Source: Aromatoleum anaerobium
GTDB taxonomy: Bacteria; Pseudomonadota; Gammaproteobacteria; Burkholderiales; Rhodocyclaceae
Assembly (NCBI RefSeq): GCF_012910705.2
Contig: NZ_WTVG02000001.1
Coordinates: 51,563 to 115,562, forward strand
Direction: 5' to 3'
Length of the DNA stretch: 64,000 bases
Within the stretch, counting starts at the first letter, position 1. Each line of letters begins with the position of its first letter. This document shows, one piece after another, positions 34,298-42,120 of this stretch. A program made the translations under genes and the position numbers. Under the pieces are notes generated by a model, which saw only the letters and a program-made list of their open reading frames with translations, did no database searches and had not been told where the DNA came from.

Positions 34298-35758
34298 TCA
34301 GCCGCCGATTCCGCCCATGCACAGGTACTTCATCTCGAGGTACTCGTCGATGCCGTACTTCGACCCTTCGCGCCCCAGACCCGAATGTTTGACGCCACCG
34401 AAAGGTGCGACTTCAGTGGATATCAGGCCTTCGTTGATCCCCACCATGCCGTATTCCAGCGCGCCGGCGACACGCCACACCCGGCCGATGTCGCGCGAGT
34501 AGAAGTACGACGCCAGCCCGAACTCCGTATCGTTGGCCATACGGATGGCTTCTTCCTCGGTTTCGAAGCGGAACAGCGGCGCCACCGGACCGAAGGTTTC
34601 CTCGCGTGCAACCGCCATCCCGGTCGTCACATCGGCGAGAACCGTGGGTTCGAAGAAGGTTCCGCCGCGGGCATGACGTTTGCCGCCGACCAGCACCCTT
34701 GCGCCTTTGGAGACAGCGTCGGCGATGTGCGCCTCGACCTTGTCGACCGCTGCCTGGTCGATCAACGGCCCCTGCTGCGCATCCGGATCGAAGCCGTCCG
34801 CCACCTTGAGCCGAGACACCGCGTCGCTCAGCCGCCGTGCGAATTCGTCATAGACTCCCGCCTGCACCAGCAAACGGTTGGTGCACACGCAGGTCTGTCC
34901 GGTATTGCGAAACTTCGACGCGATGGCGCCGGCTACCGCTGCATCGAGATCGGCATCGTCGAACACGATGAACGGTGCATTGCCGCCGAGTTCGAGCGAA
35001 ATCTTCTTGATCGTCGCAGCGCATTGCGCCATCAACTCCTGGCCGATCTCAGTCGAACCGGTGAACGAGAGCTTGCGCACGGCCGGGTTGGCCGTGAGTT
35101 CGCCGCCGATCGCTCTCGCAGACCCGGTGACGACGTTGAACACGCCGCGCGGTATCCCGGCGCGCTCCGCGAGTTCGGCCAGGGCAAGCGCCGAATAAGG
35201 CGTCTGGCTTGCCGGCTTGACGACCACCGTGCAGCCCGCGGCCAGTGCCGGACCGACCTTGCGCGTAATCATCGCGTTGGGGAAATTCCACGGCGTAATC
35301 GCGGCAACCACGCCCACTGGCTGCTTGATGACTACGAGGCGCCGTCCGGCAACGGGTTCGGGAATTGTGTCGCCATAGATGCGCTTGGCTTCCTCGGCGA
35401 ACCACTCGATGAAGGACGCGCCATACAGAATCTCGCCCCGCGCTTCGGCGAATGGCTTGCCCTGCTCCGCGGTCAGGATGGCTGCGAGGTCGTCCTGATG
35501 GGCGAGCATCAGGTCGTACCACTTGCGCAGCAGCCCGGCACGCTCCTTGGCGGTCTTGGCTCGCCAGGCCGGCCAGGCGGCCTCGGCCGCCAGGATGGCC
35601 CGACGCGTCTCGGCGGCGCCCATCCGCGGGGTGGTACCCAGCACTTCGCCGGTCGACGGGTTCCTGACCGGTTGCGACTCACCGTTGTCGGCATCCTGCC
35701 AAGCGCCGTCGATGTAGCACTGCTGCCGGAACAGGGCAGCGTCTTTCAGATTCAGCAT
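34298..35758 (-). CDS. aldehyde dehydrogenase, succinate-semialdehyde type
   Basis: A 486-residue NAD(P)+-dependent aldehyde dehydrogenase. The active-site Cys290 is in FRNTGQTCVCTNR and the general base Glu256 in SLELGGNAP; the nucleotide-binding parts ITPWNFPNAMI and SFTGSTEIGQ are present. It is closest in style to GabD. In this pathway it probably oxidises a C4 semialdehyde formed after ring opening, feeding succinate or malate metabolism. It lies 11 bp from the 3-HIBADH-like gene. Confidence 0.9.
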   Translation of the reverse strand: MLNLKDAALFRQQCYIDGAWQDADNGESQPVRNPSTGEVLGTTPRMGAAETRRAILAAEAAWPAWRAKTAKERAGLLRKWYDLMLAHQDDLAAILTAEQGKPFAEARGEILYGASFIEWFAEEAKRIYGDTIPEPVAGRRLVVIKQPVGVVAAITPWNFPNAMITRKVGPALAAGCTVVVKPASQTPYSALALAELAERAGIPRGVFNVVTGSARAIGGELTANPAVRKLSFTGSTEIGQELMAQCAATIKKISLELGGNAPFIVFDDADLDAAVAGAIASKFRNTGQTCVCTNRLLVQAGVYDEFARRLSDAVSRLKVADGFDPDAQQGPLIDQAAVDKVEAHIADAVSKGARVLVGGKRHARGGTFFEPTVLADVTTGMAVAREETFGPVAPLFRFETEEEAIRMANDTEFGLASYFYSRDIGRVWRVAGALEYGMVGINEGLISTEVAPFGGVKHSGLGREGSKYGIDEYLEMKYLCMGGIGG

Positions 35759-35769
35759 GTTCTTCCTCT

Positions 35770-36699
35770 TTATCCGTGACTGCCCACGGGTTTCAAACCG
35801 GCGAGCTCTTCGAGCATGGTGACGTAGGCGAAGAAATCCAGTTCGCCGCGGCCGGAGGCGATCATCGCGCCCAGGAACTGGCGCGACACTGCGGCGAGCG
35901 GCATGGGCACGTTGGCGTCGCGGCCCGCCTCCAGCGCAAGATCAAAATCCTTGGCCATCTGCGAGGCCGTAAACATCGGCGCGAAGTTGCGCGTCGTCAG
36001 CATCTCCGCCTTGTAGGCGAGCAGCGGCGATCCGACGACGCTGTTGTTGATGACCTCGATCATCTGCGCCCACTCGACGCCGCCGCGCTCGCCCAGCGCC
36101 AGCGCCTCGCCCAGCATCCCCGCCGTGACCCCCAGCATCATGTTGATGGCGACTTTCAGATACCTCGCCTGTTCGGCCGGCCCGAGGTAGTAGAGCTTCT
36201 TGCCCATCGCCTGAAGCAGCGGCAAGCAGCGCTCGTAGGCGTCCTTCGGACCGGACGCGAGGATCGTGAGCGCGCCGGCCGCTGCGGTCGTCGTGCTGCC
36301 CGAAACGGGGGCGCGCAGGTAGTGAATACCCTTCGCCGACGCAGCCGCAGCGATCCGTTCCGACAAGGCCGGCGAAACGGTGCTCATGTCGATGAACACC
36401 ATGCCCGGGGTCGCCGCCTCGAACACGCCGCCCGCATCCAGCGTGATGCCCTGCAGCGCGGCATCGTCGCTGACCATAGAAATGACGATCGCACAATCGC
36501 GCGCCAGCGCCGCCACCGATGGCGCCAAAGCGGCCCCCTTTTCGACCAGCGCGTCGGCGCGCGCTGCGGAGCGGTTGTAGACGGTTATCGCGTGCCCCGC
36601 AGCCAGCAGATTAGCGGCCATCGGCGTACCCATCTTGCCCAGGCCGATCCAGCCGACCCGCGTGTCGTTCGCGGCCTTCATCACCGAGACCCCGCTCAT
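35770..36699 (-). CDS. 3-hydroxyisobutyrate dehydrogenase-family oxidoreductase
   Basis: A 309-residue beta-hydroxyacid dehydrogenase. It has the NAD(P)-binding motif GLGKMG (residues 19-24), substrate-binding APVSGST (about 130-136) and catalytic Lys182 in LKVAINMMLG. I use ATG 36699, which overlaps the DoxX stop as ATGA; the upstream frame runs through DoxX. It may reduce or oxidise a hydroxy acid/semialdehyde pair together with the neighbouring ALDH. Confidence 0.88.
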   Translation of the reverse strand: MSGVSVMKAANDTRVGWIGLGKMGTPMAANLLAAGHAITVYNRSAARADALVEKGAALAPSVAALARDCAIVISMVSDDAALQGITLDAGGVFEAATPGMVFIDMSTVSPALSERIAAAASAKGIHYLRAPVSGSTTTAAAGALTILASGPKDAYERCLPLLQAMGKKLYYLGPAEQARYLKVAINMMLGVTAGMLGEALALGERGGVEWAQMIEVINNSVVGSPLLAYKAEMLTTRNFAPMFTASQMAKDFDLALEAGRDANVPMPLAAVSRQFLGAMIASGRGELDFFAYVTMLEELAGLKPVGSHG

Positions 36700-37091
36700 G
36701 GCTGCCCCCAGTACAGCATCGCGACTACCAGACAACACAGGGACCAGAAAATCGGAAACTCCATGCCGTTGAGGTTCCACAGCCATTTCGCGCAGCGATT
36801 CGCGAAACAGACAGCCATGGCTGCAGTCATCAGGCTCGCCGCGGCGACGAGTGCGACCCATTGCGTGTAGATGCCGAACAGCAGGCCGATCGCCGCCACC
36901 AGTTCGATGACCATCGCGATTCTCATCCAGACGCCCGCGGGCCTGAATCCGGCTGCCTTGAAGAAGCCCAGCGCCGGTGGCGGGTTGCCGACGATCTTGA
37001 AGTAGATATGGGGAAAGAAGAAAAGGCTGCAGATGATGCGGAGCAGCACTGCGCCATTAGTGAGATCGAAAGTGGAAATGGTAAGAGCCAT
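36696..37091 (-). CDS. DoxX-family membrane protein
   Basis: A 131-residue protein with four hydrophobic helices (GAVLLRIICSLFFFPHIYFK, VWMRIAMVIELVAAIGLLFG, VALVAAASLMTAAMAVCFAN, FPIFWSLCCLVVAMLYWG), the DoxX layout. ATG 37091 is preceded by GGGGAAAT. DoxX proteins are often linked to thiol or quinone redox at the membrane; the role here is unknown. Confidence 0.82.
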   Translation of the reverse strand: MALTISTFDLTNGAVLLRIICSLFFFPHIYFKIVGNPPPALGFFKAAGFRPAGVWMRIAMVIELVAAIGLLFGIYTQWVALVAAASLMTAAMAVCFANRCAKWLWNLNGMEFPIFWSLCCLVVAMLYWGQP

Positions 37092-37123
37092 ATTTCCCCG
37101 CATATCTGATAAGTCGCGCCGGC

Positions 37124-37489
37124 TTAGGTCCGGTGCGGTGCCATGAACACGATCATCTTTAGGGACTGCCCGCCGGTCGGTCTGACCGAATGGCGCGCCC
37201 CCTTCGGGATGAACAGGCTGTCGTCCGGCCGCAGCGCAAAATGCTCGCCTTCCACATACGCCTCGCCTTCGCCCGACAGCACGAAGAAGCCGTGCTCGCA
37301 TCCCGGATGGGAATCCTCCAGGCCTTCGCCGCCGGGATGGATTTCCACCAGATACAGCTCGGCCTGGCTTGCACCGACGGTCTTGCCATTGACGAGGGCA
37401 CGTGCATCGGTCAGCGTGTGCAGGGCCGGACAGACCGGAGTCTGTCCGGCCGCGTGGACCAGACGCCCCCGGGTCGCCTCAGAAGACAT
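37124..37489 (-). CDS. small cupin-domain protein
   Basis: A 121-residue single cupin. Motif 1 is seen in HPGCEHGFFVLSGEGEAYVE and motif 2 in PKGARHSVRPTGGQ, with His residues that could bind a metal. It could be a dioxygenase-like or isomerase-like enzyme or a sensor; the pathway is anaerobic, so isomerase or hydrolase activity is easier to imagine than oxygen use. It overlaps the M24 gene by 11 bp. Confidence 0.78.
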   Translation of the reverse strand: MSSEATRGRLVHAAGQTPVCPALHTLTDARALVNGKTVGASQAELYLVEIHPGGEGLEDSHPGCEHGFFVLSGEGEAYVEGEHFALRPDDSLFIPKGARHSVRPTGGQSLKMIVFMAPHRT

Positions 37490-38732
37490 CGCAACCTGGC
37501 AGACCGCAGGAAATCAGGCGGTCCGAGGGGAAATTGGTAATGACCTCGCAACCGTCCTTGGTCACCACCACCTCCTCCTCGATCCGCGCCGCGCCGGAAC
37601 CATCGGCCGCGCCCTTCCAGGTCTCGACCGCGAACACCATGCCTTCCTTGAGGACGGTGTTCTGCCCCTGGAAGCGGCGGCTGATGATCGGACGCTCCCA
37701 CAGGCTCAGGCCGATGCCGTGGCCGTATTCCAGCAGGAAGGCCTCGTCCTCGTTGGCATAGCCGAATTCCTGCGCGGCCGGCCACACGCTCGCCACTTCC
37801 TCGACGGTCGCCCCCGGACGGATCGCGTCGATCGAAGCGCTGATCCATTTCGAGGCCGTTTCATACGCCTCGATCTGGTGCTTGTTCGGCTCGCCGCATA
37901 CGAAGGTGCGGTAGTAGCAAGTCCGATAGCCGTTGAAGGAGTGCATGAGGTCCAGATACACCATGTCGCCCGGCTGGATGATGCGGTCGGAGAAGGTATG
38001 CGAATGCGGCGTGCCGCGCGGACCGGCGACCGAATTCACACACTCGACGCGCTCGGAGCCGAGGCGGAACAGGCGGTCGTGGGCAATCGCGACGAGTTCG
38101 TTCTCGCGCGTGCCCGGCCGGATCGCCTTGCAGATGTCGTAATAGGTGGCATCCACCATCGACGCCGCCACCTTGAGGCACTCGATCTCATCGCGCGTCT
38201 TGACCTCGCGCGCGTCGAGCATGGCCTGCTGGCCATCGACCACCTCAATGCCTTCCTGCTCCAGCGCACGCAGCATCGGCAGCTCCAGCAGGTCGATGCC
38301 CAGCGGCTCCTTTTCGATGCCGTAATGCACCAGCATCTTCTTGATCTGGCGCGCGAAGTCCCGCTGCGCGCCGACCTTCGGCGGCAGCGCGCCCTGCATG
38401 TTGCTGATCGGCGCCGCCACGCGGTCCGCGATCCACGGCGAGCTGATGCGCTTGGCCGGCGGCGCCGGATCCCACAGGTAGGGCTCGCCGTCACGCGGGC
38501 AAAGCGCATAACGGTCGAACTTGTCGCGCACCCACTCGCCGATGTGCGTGCCGGTCACGTACCGCACATTGTCAACGTTGAAGCACAGCACCGCGCCCAG
38601 GCCGGCGGCCTTCACCGCGGCCTGAGCACGTTCGAAACGCTCGCGCACCATGCGCGGGTAGTCGATGCCGCGCTCCCAGTCCTTGGCCATCGTGCCCCAG
38701 CTGGCGGTGGCATGCGGTCGGTTGTACTTCAT
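37479..38732 (-). CDS. M24-family (creatinase/Xaa-Pro dipeptidase-like) protein with an altered metal site
   Basis: A 417-residue protein with an N-terminal creatinase_N domain and C-terminal pita-bread fold. The His and two Glu positions are kept (LEYGHGIGLSLWERP, VFAVETWKG, ARIEEEVVVTKDG). The segment that normally reads D..F..GY.SD.TRTF is here LDLMHSFNGYRTCYYRTF, so the second Asp ligand is replaced. Loss of a metal ligand resembles creatinase, which works without metal. The enzyme probably acts on a pathway intermediate, not on peptides; this is inferred from its place in the induced operon. Confidence 0.8.
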   Translation of the reverse strand: MKYNRPHATASWGTMAKDWERGIDYPRMVRERFERAQAAVKAAGLGAVLCFNVDNVRYVTGTHIGEWVRDKFDRYALCPRDGEPYLWDPAPPAKRISSPWIADRVAAPISNMQGALPPKVGAQRDFARQIKKMLVHYGIEKEPLGIDLLELPMLRALEQEGIEVVDGQQAMLDAREVKTRDEIECLKVAASMVDATYYDICKAIRPGTRENELVAIAHDRLFRLGSERVECVNSVAGPRGTPHSHTFSDRIIQPGDMVYLDLMHSFNGYRTCYYRTFVCGEPNKHQIEAYETASKWISASIDAIRPGATVEEVASVWPAAQEFGYANEDEAFLLEYGHGIGLSLWERPIISRRFQGQNTVLKEGMVFAVETWKGAADGSGAARIEEEVVVTKDGCEVITNFPSDRLISCGLPGCDVF

Positions 38733-38776
38733 GTTTGTCTCCTCGATTGCTTATCAGTAATCACAACGGCAGGAAA

Positions 38777-39892
38777 TCAAGCCGGGGTTTCCTGATGGTT
38801 GGGGAAAAGCTGCGGACGCAGTTTGGGGAGGCAAGGCGTCGAACGGGCGGGATACTGGGCTTCGGCACCAAAAGTTTCGGCGGCATGCCATGGGAATCGC
38901 GGATCCCACATCGCGCCACGCCCCATGCAGACAAAGTCGGCTTGGCCCGATTCAACGATCTTGGTTGCGACGTGCGGATCCGCAATCAAGCCCACGACCA
39001 TGACCTTGATGTCAGCCTCGTTGCGGATACGCTGGGCAATCTCGGCGTGATAGGCAGGCGCAAGCGGAACGGCCTGCGCGGGGTGAAGACCACCACTGGA
39101 GACATCAATGTAGTCGCACCCGAGTTTCCTGAGCTCTCGCGCAAACGCGACGGTCTCGTCGACGGTCCAGCCTCCTTCCACCCAGTCCGAAGCGGAAACG
39201 CGCGCCCCCATGGGCTTGTCCTTCGGCCAGACTTCGCGCATTGCTTCGAAGGTTTCGAGCGCAAACCGCATTCGATTCTGCAGGCTGCCGCCGTATTCGT
39301 CAGTACGCTGATTCGCCAACGGCGACAGGAACTGATGCGTCAGATAACCATGACCGGCGTGCATCTCGATCAGGTCGTAGCCGATGCGCAGCGCTCGCTT
39401 GACGGACTCCACATGGTCGTCCTGGATCTGCTGGATTTCAGCCTTGCTGAGCGCACGCGGAACGTGCCAGCCGGCGGCGTACGGAATGGCCGAGGGCGCC
39501 ACGGTCTCCCAGGCACCGTCGTCGGCCTCGAGCGGGTGCCCGCCCAGCGCCGGCGGGTGTGTCGAGCTCTTGCGGCCCGCGTGGGCAAGCTGGATGCCTT
39601 GGGCGGCAACGCCGAACTTCTTGTTGAAATCGATGACGCGCTTCAGCGCGGCTTCGTTTTCATCGGTACACAGCGTCGCGCACTTGTGGGTGATTTTGCC
39701 CACGGTATTGACGTTGGTCGCCTCAGTCATTACCAGCCCGAAGCCCCCAATCGAGAAGTTGCCAAGATGGTAGAGGTGCCAATCGTTGGCCGAGCCGTTT
39801 TCCGAGATGTACTGGCACATCGGGGATACGACCAACCGATTCTTGAGGGTCAGGCCACGAAGTTCGATGGGGCTGAAAAGCTTATTATGCAT
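38777..39892 (-). CDS. Old Yellow Enzyme-family NADPH oxidoreductase (YqjM class)
   Basis: A 371-residue FMN-binding TIM barrel. Residues typical of the YqjM class are Cys26 in VVSPMCQY, the substrate pair in EMHAGHGYLTHQFLSPLANQ, QLAHAGRKSS near residue 105, and the phosphate-binding VGLIADPHVATKIVESGQAD with CMGRGAMWDP. OYEs reduce activated C=C bonds or quinones. As first gene of an operon behind a sigma54 promoter it may reduce a quinone or an unsaturated ring-opened product. Confidence 0.9.
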   Translation of the reverse strand: MHNKLFSPIELRGLTLKNRLVVSPMCQYISENGSANDWHLYHLGNFSIGGFGLVMTEATNVNTVGKITHKCATLCTDENEAALKRVIDFNKKFGVAAQGIQLAHAGRKSSTHPPALGGHPLEADDGAWETVAPSAIPYAAGWHVPRALSKAEIQQIQDDHVESVKRALRIGYDLIEMHAGHGYLTHQFLSPLANQRTDEYGGSLQNRMRFALETFEAMREVWPKDKPMGARVSASDWVEGGWTVDETVAFARELRKLGCDYIDVSSGGLHPAQAVPLAPAYHAEIAQRIRNEADIKVMVVGLIADPHVATKIVESGQADFVCMGRGAMWDPRFPWHAAETFGAEAQYPARSTPCLPKLRPQLFPNHQETPA

Positions 39893-39967
39893 CGCAGGTA
39901 TCTCCTGTTAATCGTTCAGATGCGATCTAATCCGGATAAGGGACCGGATTGTCTCTACGTACATCAA

Positions 39968-39983
39968 TGCAAGGCCTGTGCCA
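39968..39983 (-). promoter_or_regulatory. sigma54 (-24/-12) promoter of the OYE operon
   Basis: On the minus strand TGGCACAGGCCTTGCA is a perfect -24/-12 element (TGGCAC, 5 bp, TTGCA), 76 bp upstream of the OYE start. Transcription should begin near 39958. Confidence 0.88.
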
Positions 39984-40077
39984 AGCCGTTGCATGGATGC
40001 ACGTAATTGATTTTCTTGGTATTTTTTTGCGATGAGACGGAAGGCTGAGATACATCCGTCTCACACTTCGCACACTT

Positions 40078-40092
40078 GTCGCAAAGTGCGAC
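40078..40092. promoter_or_regulatory. upstream activating site of the OYE operon
   Basis: GTCGCAAAGTGCGAC, a perfect inverted repeat with 6-bp arms around 3 bp, about 125 bp upstream of the expected start of transcription. It lies 4 bp beyond the end of the activator gene. Confidence 0.7.
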
Positions 40093-40095
40093 GAG

Positions 40096-42120
40096 TTACT
40101 TGACGGTGACCTGCTTGACGATGCCGTGCTGCTGCATGCGGCGGTACACGGTGGCGCGGGACAGGCCGAGCTTGCGCCCGACCAGATCGACATTGCCGTT
40201 GAACTCCTCGATGGCGCTGCGGATCAGTTCCAATTCGATGTCCCGCATCGAACGCACGTCGGCTGCCGGTGGCGCCTGGGTCGCCGCTGGCGCCACCGGC
40301 AGCGGCGCTTCCCGGCGCTGGGTTTCGCGCATTCGATAGGCGACATGAGCCGGTTCGATGATGCTGCCCTCGGCCATGATGGCGCCCATCTCGAGGACGT
40401 TCTCGAGCTCGCGCACATTGCCCGGCCAGGGGTACTGGCGCAGCAGCTCGATGGCGGGGGGCGACAGCGACAGCGCGGGCTTGTCGATCTTCTCGCCGAG
40501 CGTGTCGAGCAGGTGGCGGGCGATCAGCGCGATGTCGTCGCCGCGCTCGCGCAGCGGCGGCAGCGCGAGCTCCACCACGCTCAGGCGGTAGTACAGATCC
40601 TGGCGAAACTCGCCGGTGCGGCTCTTGCCGTACAGATCCTCGTTGGCCGCGGCGATCACGCGCACGTCGATGCGGATCGGCCGGGTGTCGCCCAGGCGCG
40701 TGATGGTGCCCTCCTGCAGCGCGCGCAGCAGTTTCGACTGCAGGTCGAGCGGCATCTGATTGATCTCGTCGAGGAAGATCGTGCCACCGTCGGCGAGTTC
40801 GAGCTTGCCGACCTGCCCGCCCTTGCGCGCGCCGGTGAAGGCGCCGCTGCGGTAGCCGAAGATCTCCGACTCCATCAGCTCGCGCGGGATCGCCGCGCAG
40901 TTGAGCGCGACGAAAGGACCGCTGCGCCGCGGCGAGCAGTTGTGGATCGACTGGGCGAAGAGCTCCTTGCCGGTGCCCGTCTCGCCCAGGATCAGGATGC
41001 GCGTGTTCTGTCGCGCCGCGGTGCGGGCGAGCTCGATCTGGCGCAGCAGCGCGGGCGACTCACCGAGGATGTCGTCGAAAGTGAACACCGCGTTGAAGCC
41101 GGAGAACTCGCGCACCTCGTTGAGGAACTCGCGCCGCTCGCGCAGCGCGAGGATCGCGCCCGTCACGGCCTCGTTGGCGTACATCACGTAGGGCGTGATG
41201 ACGAAGTGGCCGCGCCCGCCGGGGCGCTCCGAACTCACCTCGAAGGCGGCGTTATCCCCCCGCACGGGCAACAGCTGGGCGAGCTCGGGCTGCGAGGGAA
41301 AGAGCCGCACGAAGGGCTTGCCCTGGATTTCGCCGGCGGTGACGGCGAGGCTCTTGCACGCGGCCGGGTTGATGTGGGTCACCATGCCCGCCGCGTCGAT
41401 GGTGATGATCGCCTCGGAAATGCTCCCGAGCACCGAGGCGAGCAGCACGTCGCTGCCGCGCTTCTCCTCGGCCATTTCGCGCTCGCGCAGCCGCTCGCGG
41501 ATCGCCTCGGCGGCCGAAATCACCATCCCCAGCGTGTGGCGGTGGGCGCGCGTGGTCTCCCCGGACAGGGTCACCGCCCCGAGCAGCATCCCCTCGGGCG
41601 AGAAGACCGGCGCCGCGGCGCAGGTCCACAGGTGGTGGCGCACGTTCCAGTGCTCGGCGCCGGTGAGCTGCACCGGGCGCTTCTCGATCAGCGCGAGGCT
41701 GATCGCGTTGGTGCCGGCCACCTCCTCGGCGCGCGAGCACCCCGGCACGTAGTTGTTGTCGCGCGCCATCGCGAGGATGTCCTCGTCGCCGAACACCTCG
41801 AGCACCACGCCGCTGCGCTCGGTGAGCACCAGGATGAAGCCCGTGCCCTTGACCGCCGTGCGCAGAAACTCCATGAACGGCAGGGCGGTTTCGATCAGGA
41901 TGCGGTTTTCCTCGCGCACCGCCGCCAGGCGCCGCGCATCGAGCATCACCGGCAGCTTGGGCGCGCGCGGGTCGATCCCCAGGCCGCGGCAGCGCAGCCA
42001 CGACTGCGCCACCTCCGGACGCACCACCGTCTCGTCTACATGCCCCGTGTCGACAAGATGCTGCCAAGCGGCTCTGACGCTGGAGAGGAAACCGTCCACA
42101 GCCGTGGCCTCTGTGGTCAC
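40096..42120 (-). CDS. sigma54-dependent activator, second copy (probably RedR1)
   Basis: A 674-residue enhancer-binding protein with the same GAF-PAS-AAA+ (GETGTGKE, GAFTGA) core as the first copy but different ends: residues 1-13 (MTTEATAVDGFLS) and about the last 87, with an alanine/proline-rich linker and HTH VDLVGRKLGLSRATVYRRMQ. The start is a GTG at 42120 overlapping the E3 stop as GTGA, so it is translated with the hydroxybenzoquinone dehydrogenase operon. Because RedR2 is reported to control RedR1 expression, I infer that this is RedR1. Confidence 0.88.
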   Translation of the reverse strand: MTTEATAVDGFLSSVRAAWQHLVDTGHVDETVVRPEVAQSWLRCRGLGIDPRAPKLPVMLDARRLAAVREENRILIETALPFMEFLRTAVKGTGFILVLTERSGVVLEVFGDEDILAMARDNNYVPGCSRAEEVAGTNAISLALIEKRPVQLTGAEHWNVRHHLWTCAAAPVFSPEGMLLGAVTLSGETTRAHRHTLGMVISAAEAIRERLREREMAEEKRGSDVLLASVLGSISEAIITIDAAGMVTHINPAACKSLAVTAGEIQGKPFVRLFPSQPELAQLLPVRGDNAAFEVSSERPGGRGHFVITPYVMYANEAVTGAILALRERREFLNEVREFSGFNAVFTFDDILGESPALLRQIELARTAARQNTRILILGETGTGKELFAQSIHNCSPRRSGPFVALNCAAIPRELMESEIFGYRSGAFTGARKGGQVGKLELADGGTIFLDEINQMPLDLQSKLLRALQEGTITRLGDTRPIRIDVRVIAAANEDLYGKSRTGEFRQDLYYRLSVVELALPPLRERGDDIALIARHLLDTLGEKIDKPALSLSPPAIELLRQYPWPGNVRELENVLEMGAIMAEGSIIEPAHVAYRMRETQRREAPLPVAPAATQAPPAADVRSMRDIELELIRSAIEEFNGNVDLVGRKLGLSRATVYRRMQQHGIVKQVTVK
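40357..42083 (-). repeat. 1,727-bp inverted repeat, copy 2 (activator core)
   Basis: Inverted partner of 28641-30367, equal in length with no gap, about 10 kb away. Such a pair can recombine to invert the 10-kb segment between them, which holds the DsbA-to-OYE operon. Confidence 0.9.

Noticed and set aside
33773..35779. 668-residue open frame on the plus strand opposite the ALDH and ABM genes
   Set aside because: Antisense to genes with catalytic motifs; composition is typical of GC-rich shadow translation.
40096..42120. assembly duplication of one activator gene
   Set aside because: The two copies have different N- and C-terminal codons and different neighbours, and two such regulators are known for this pathway. 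An error inside the identical core cannot be excluded.
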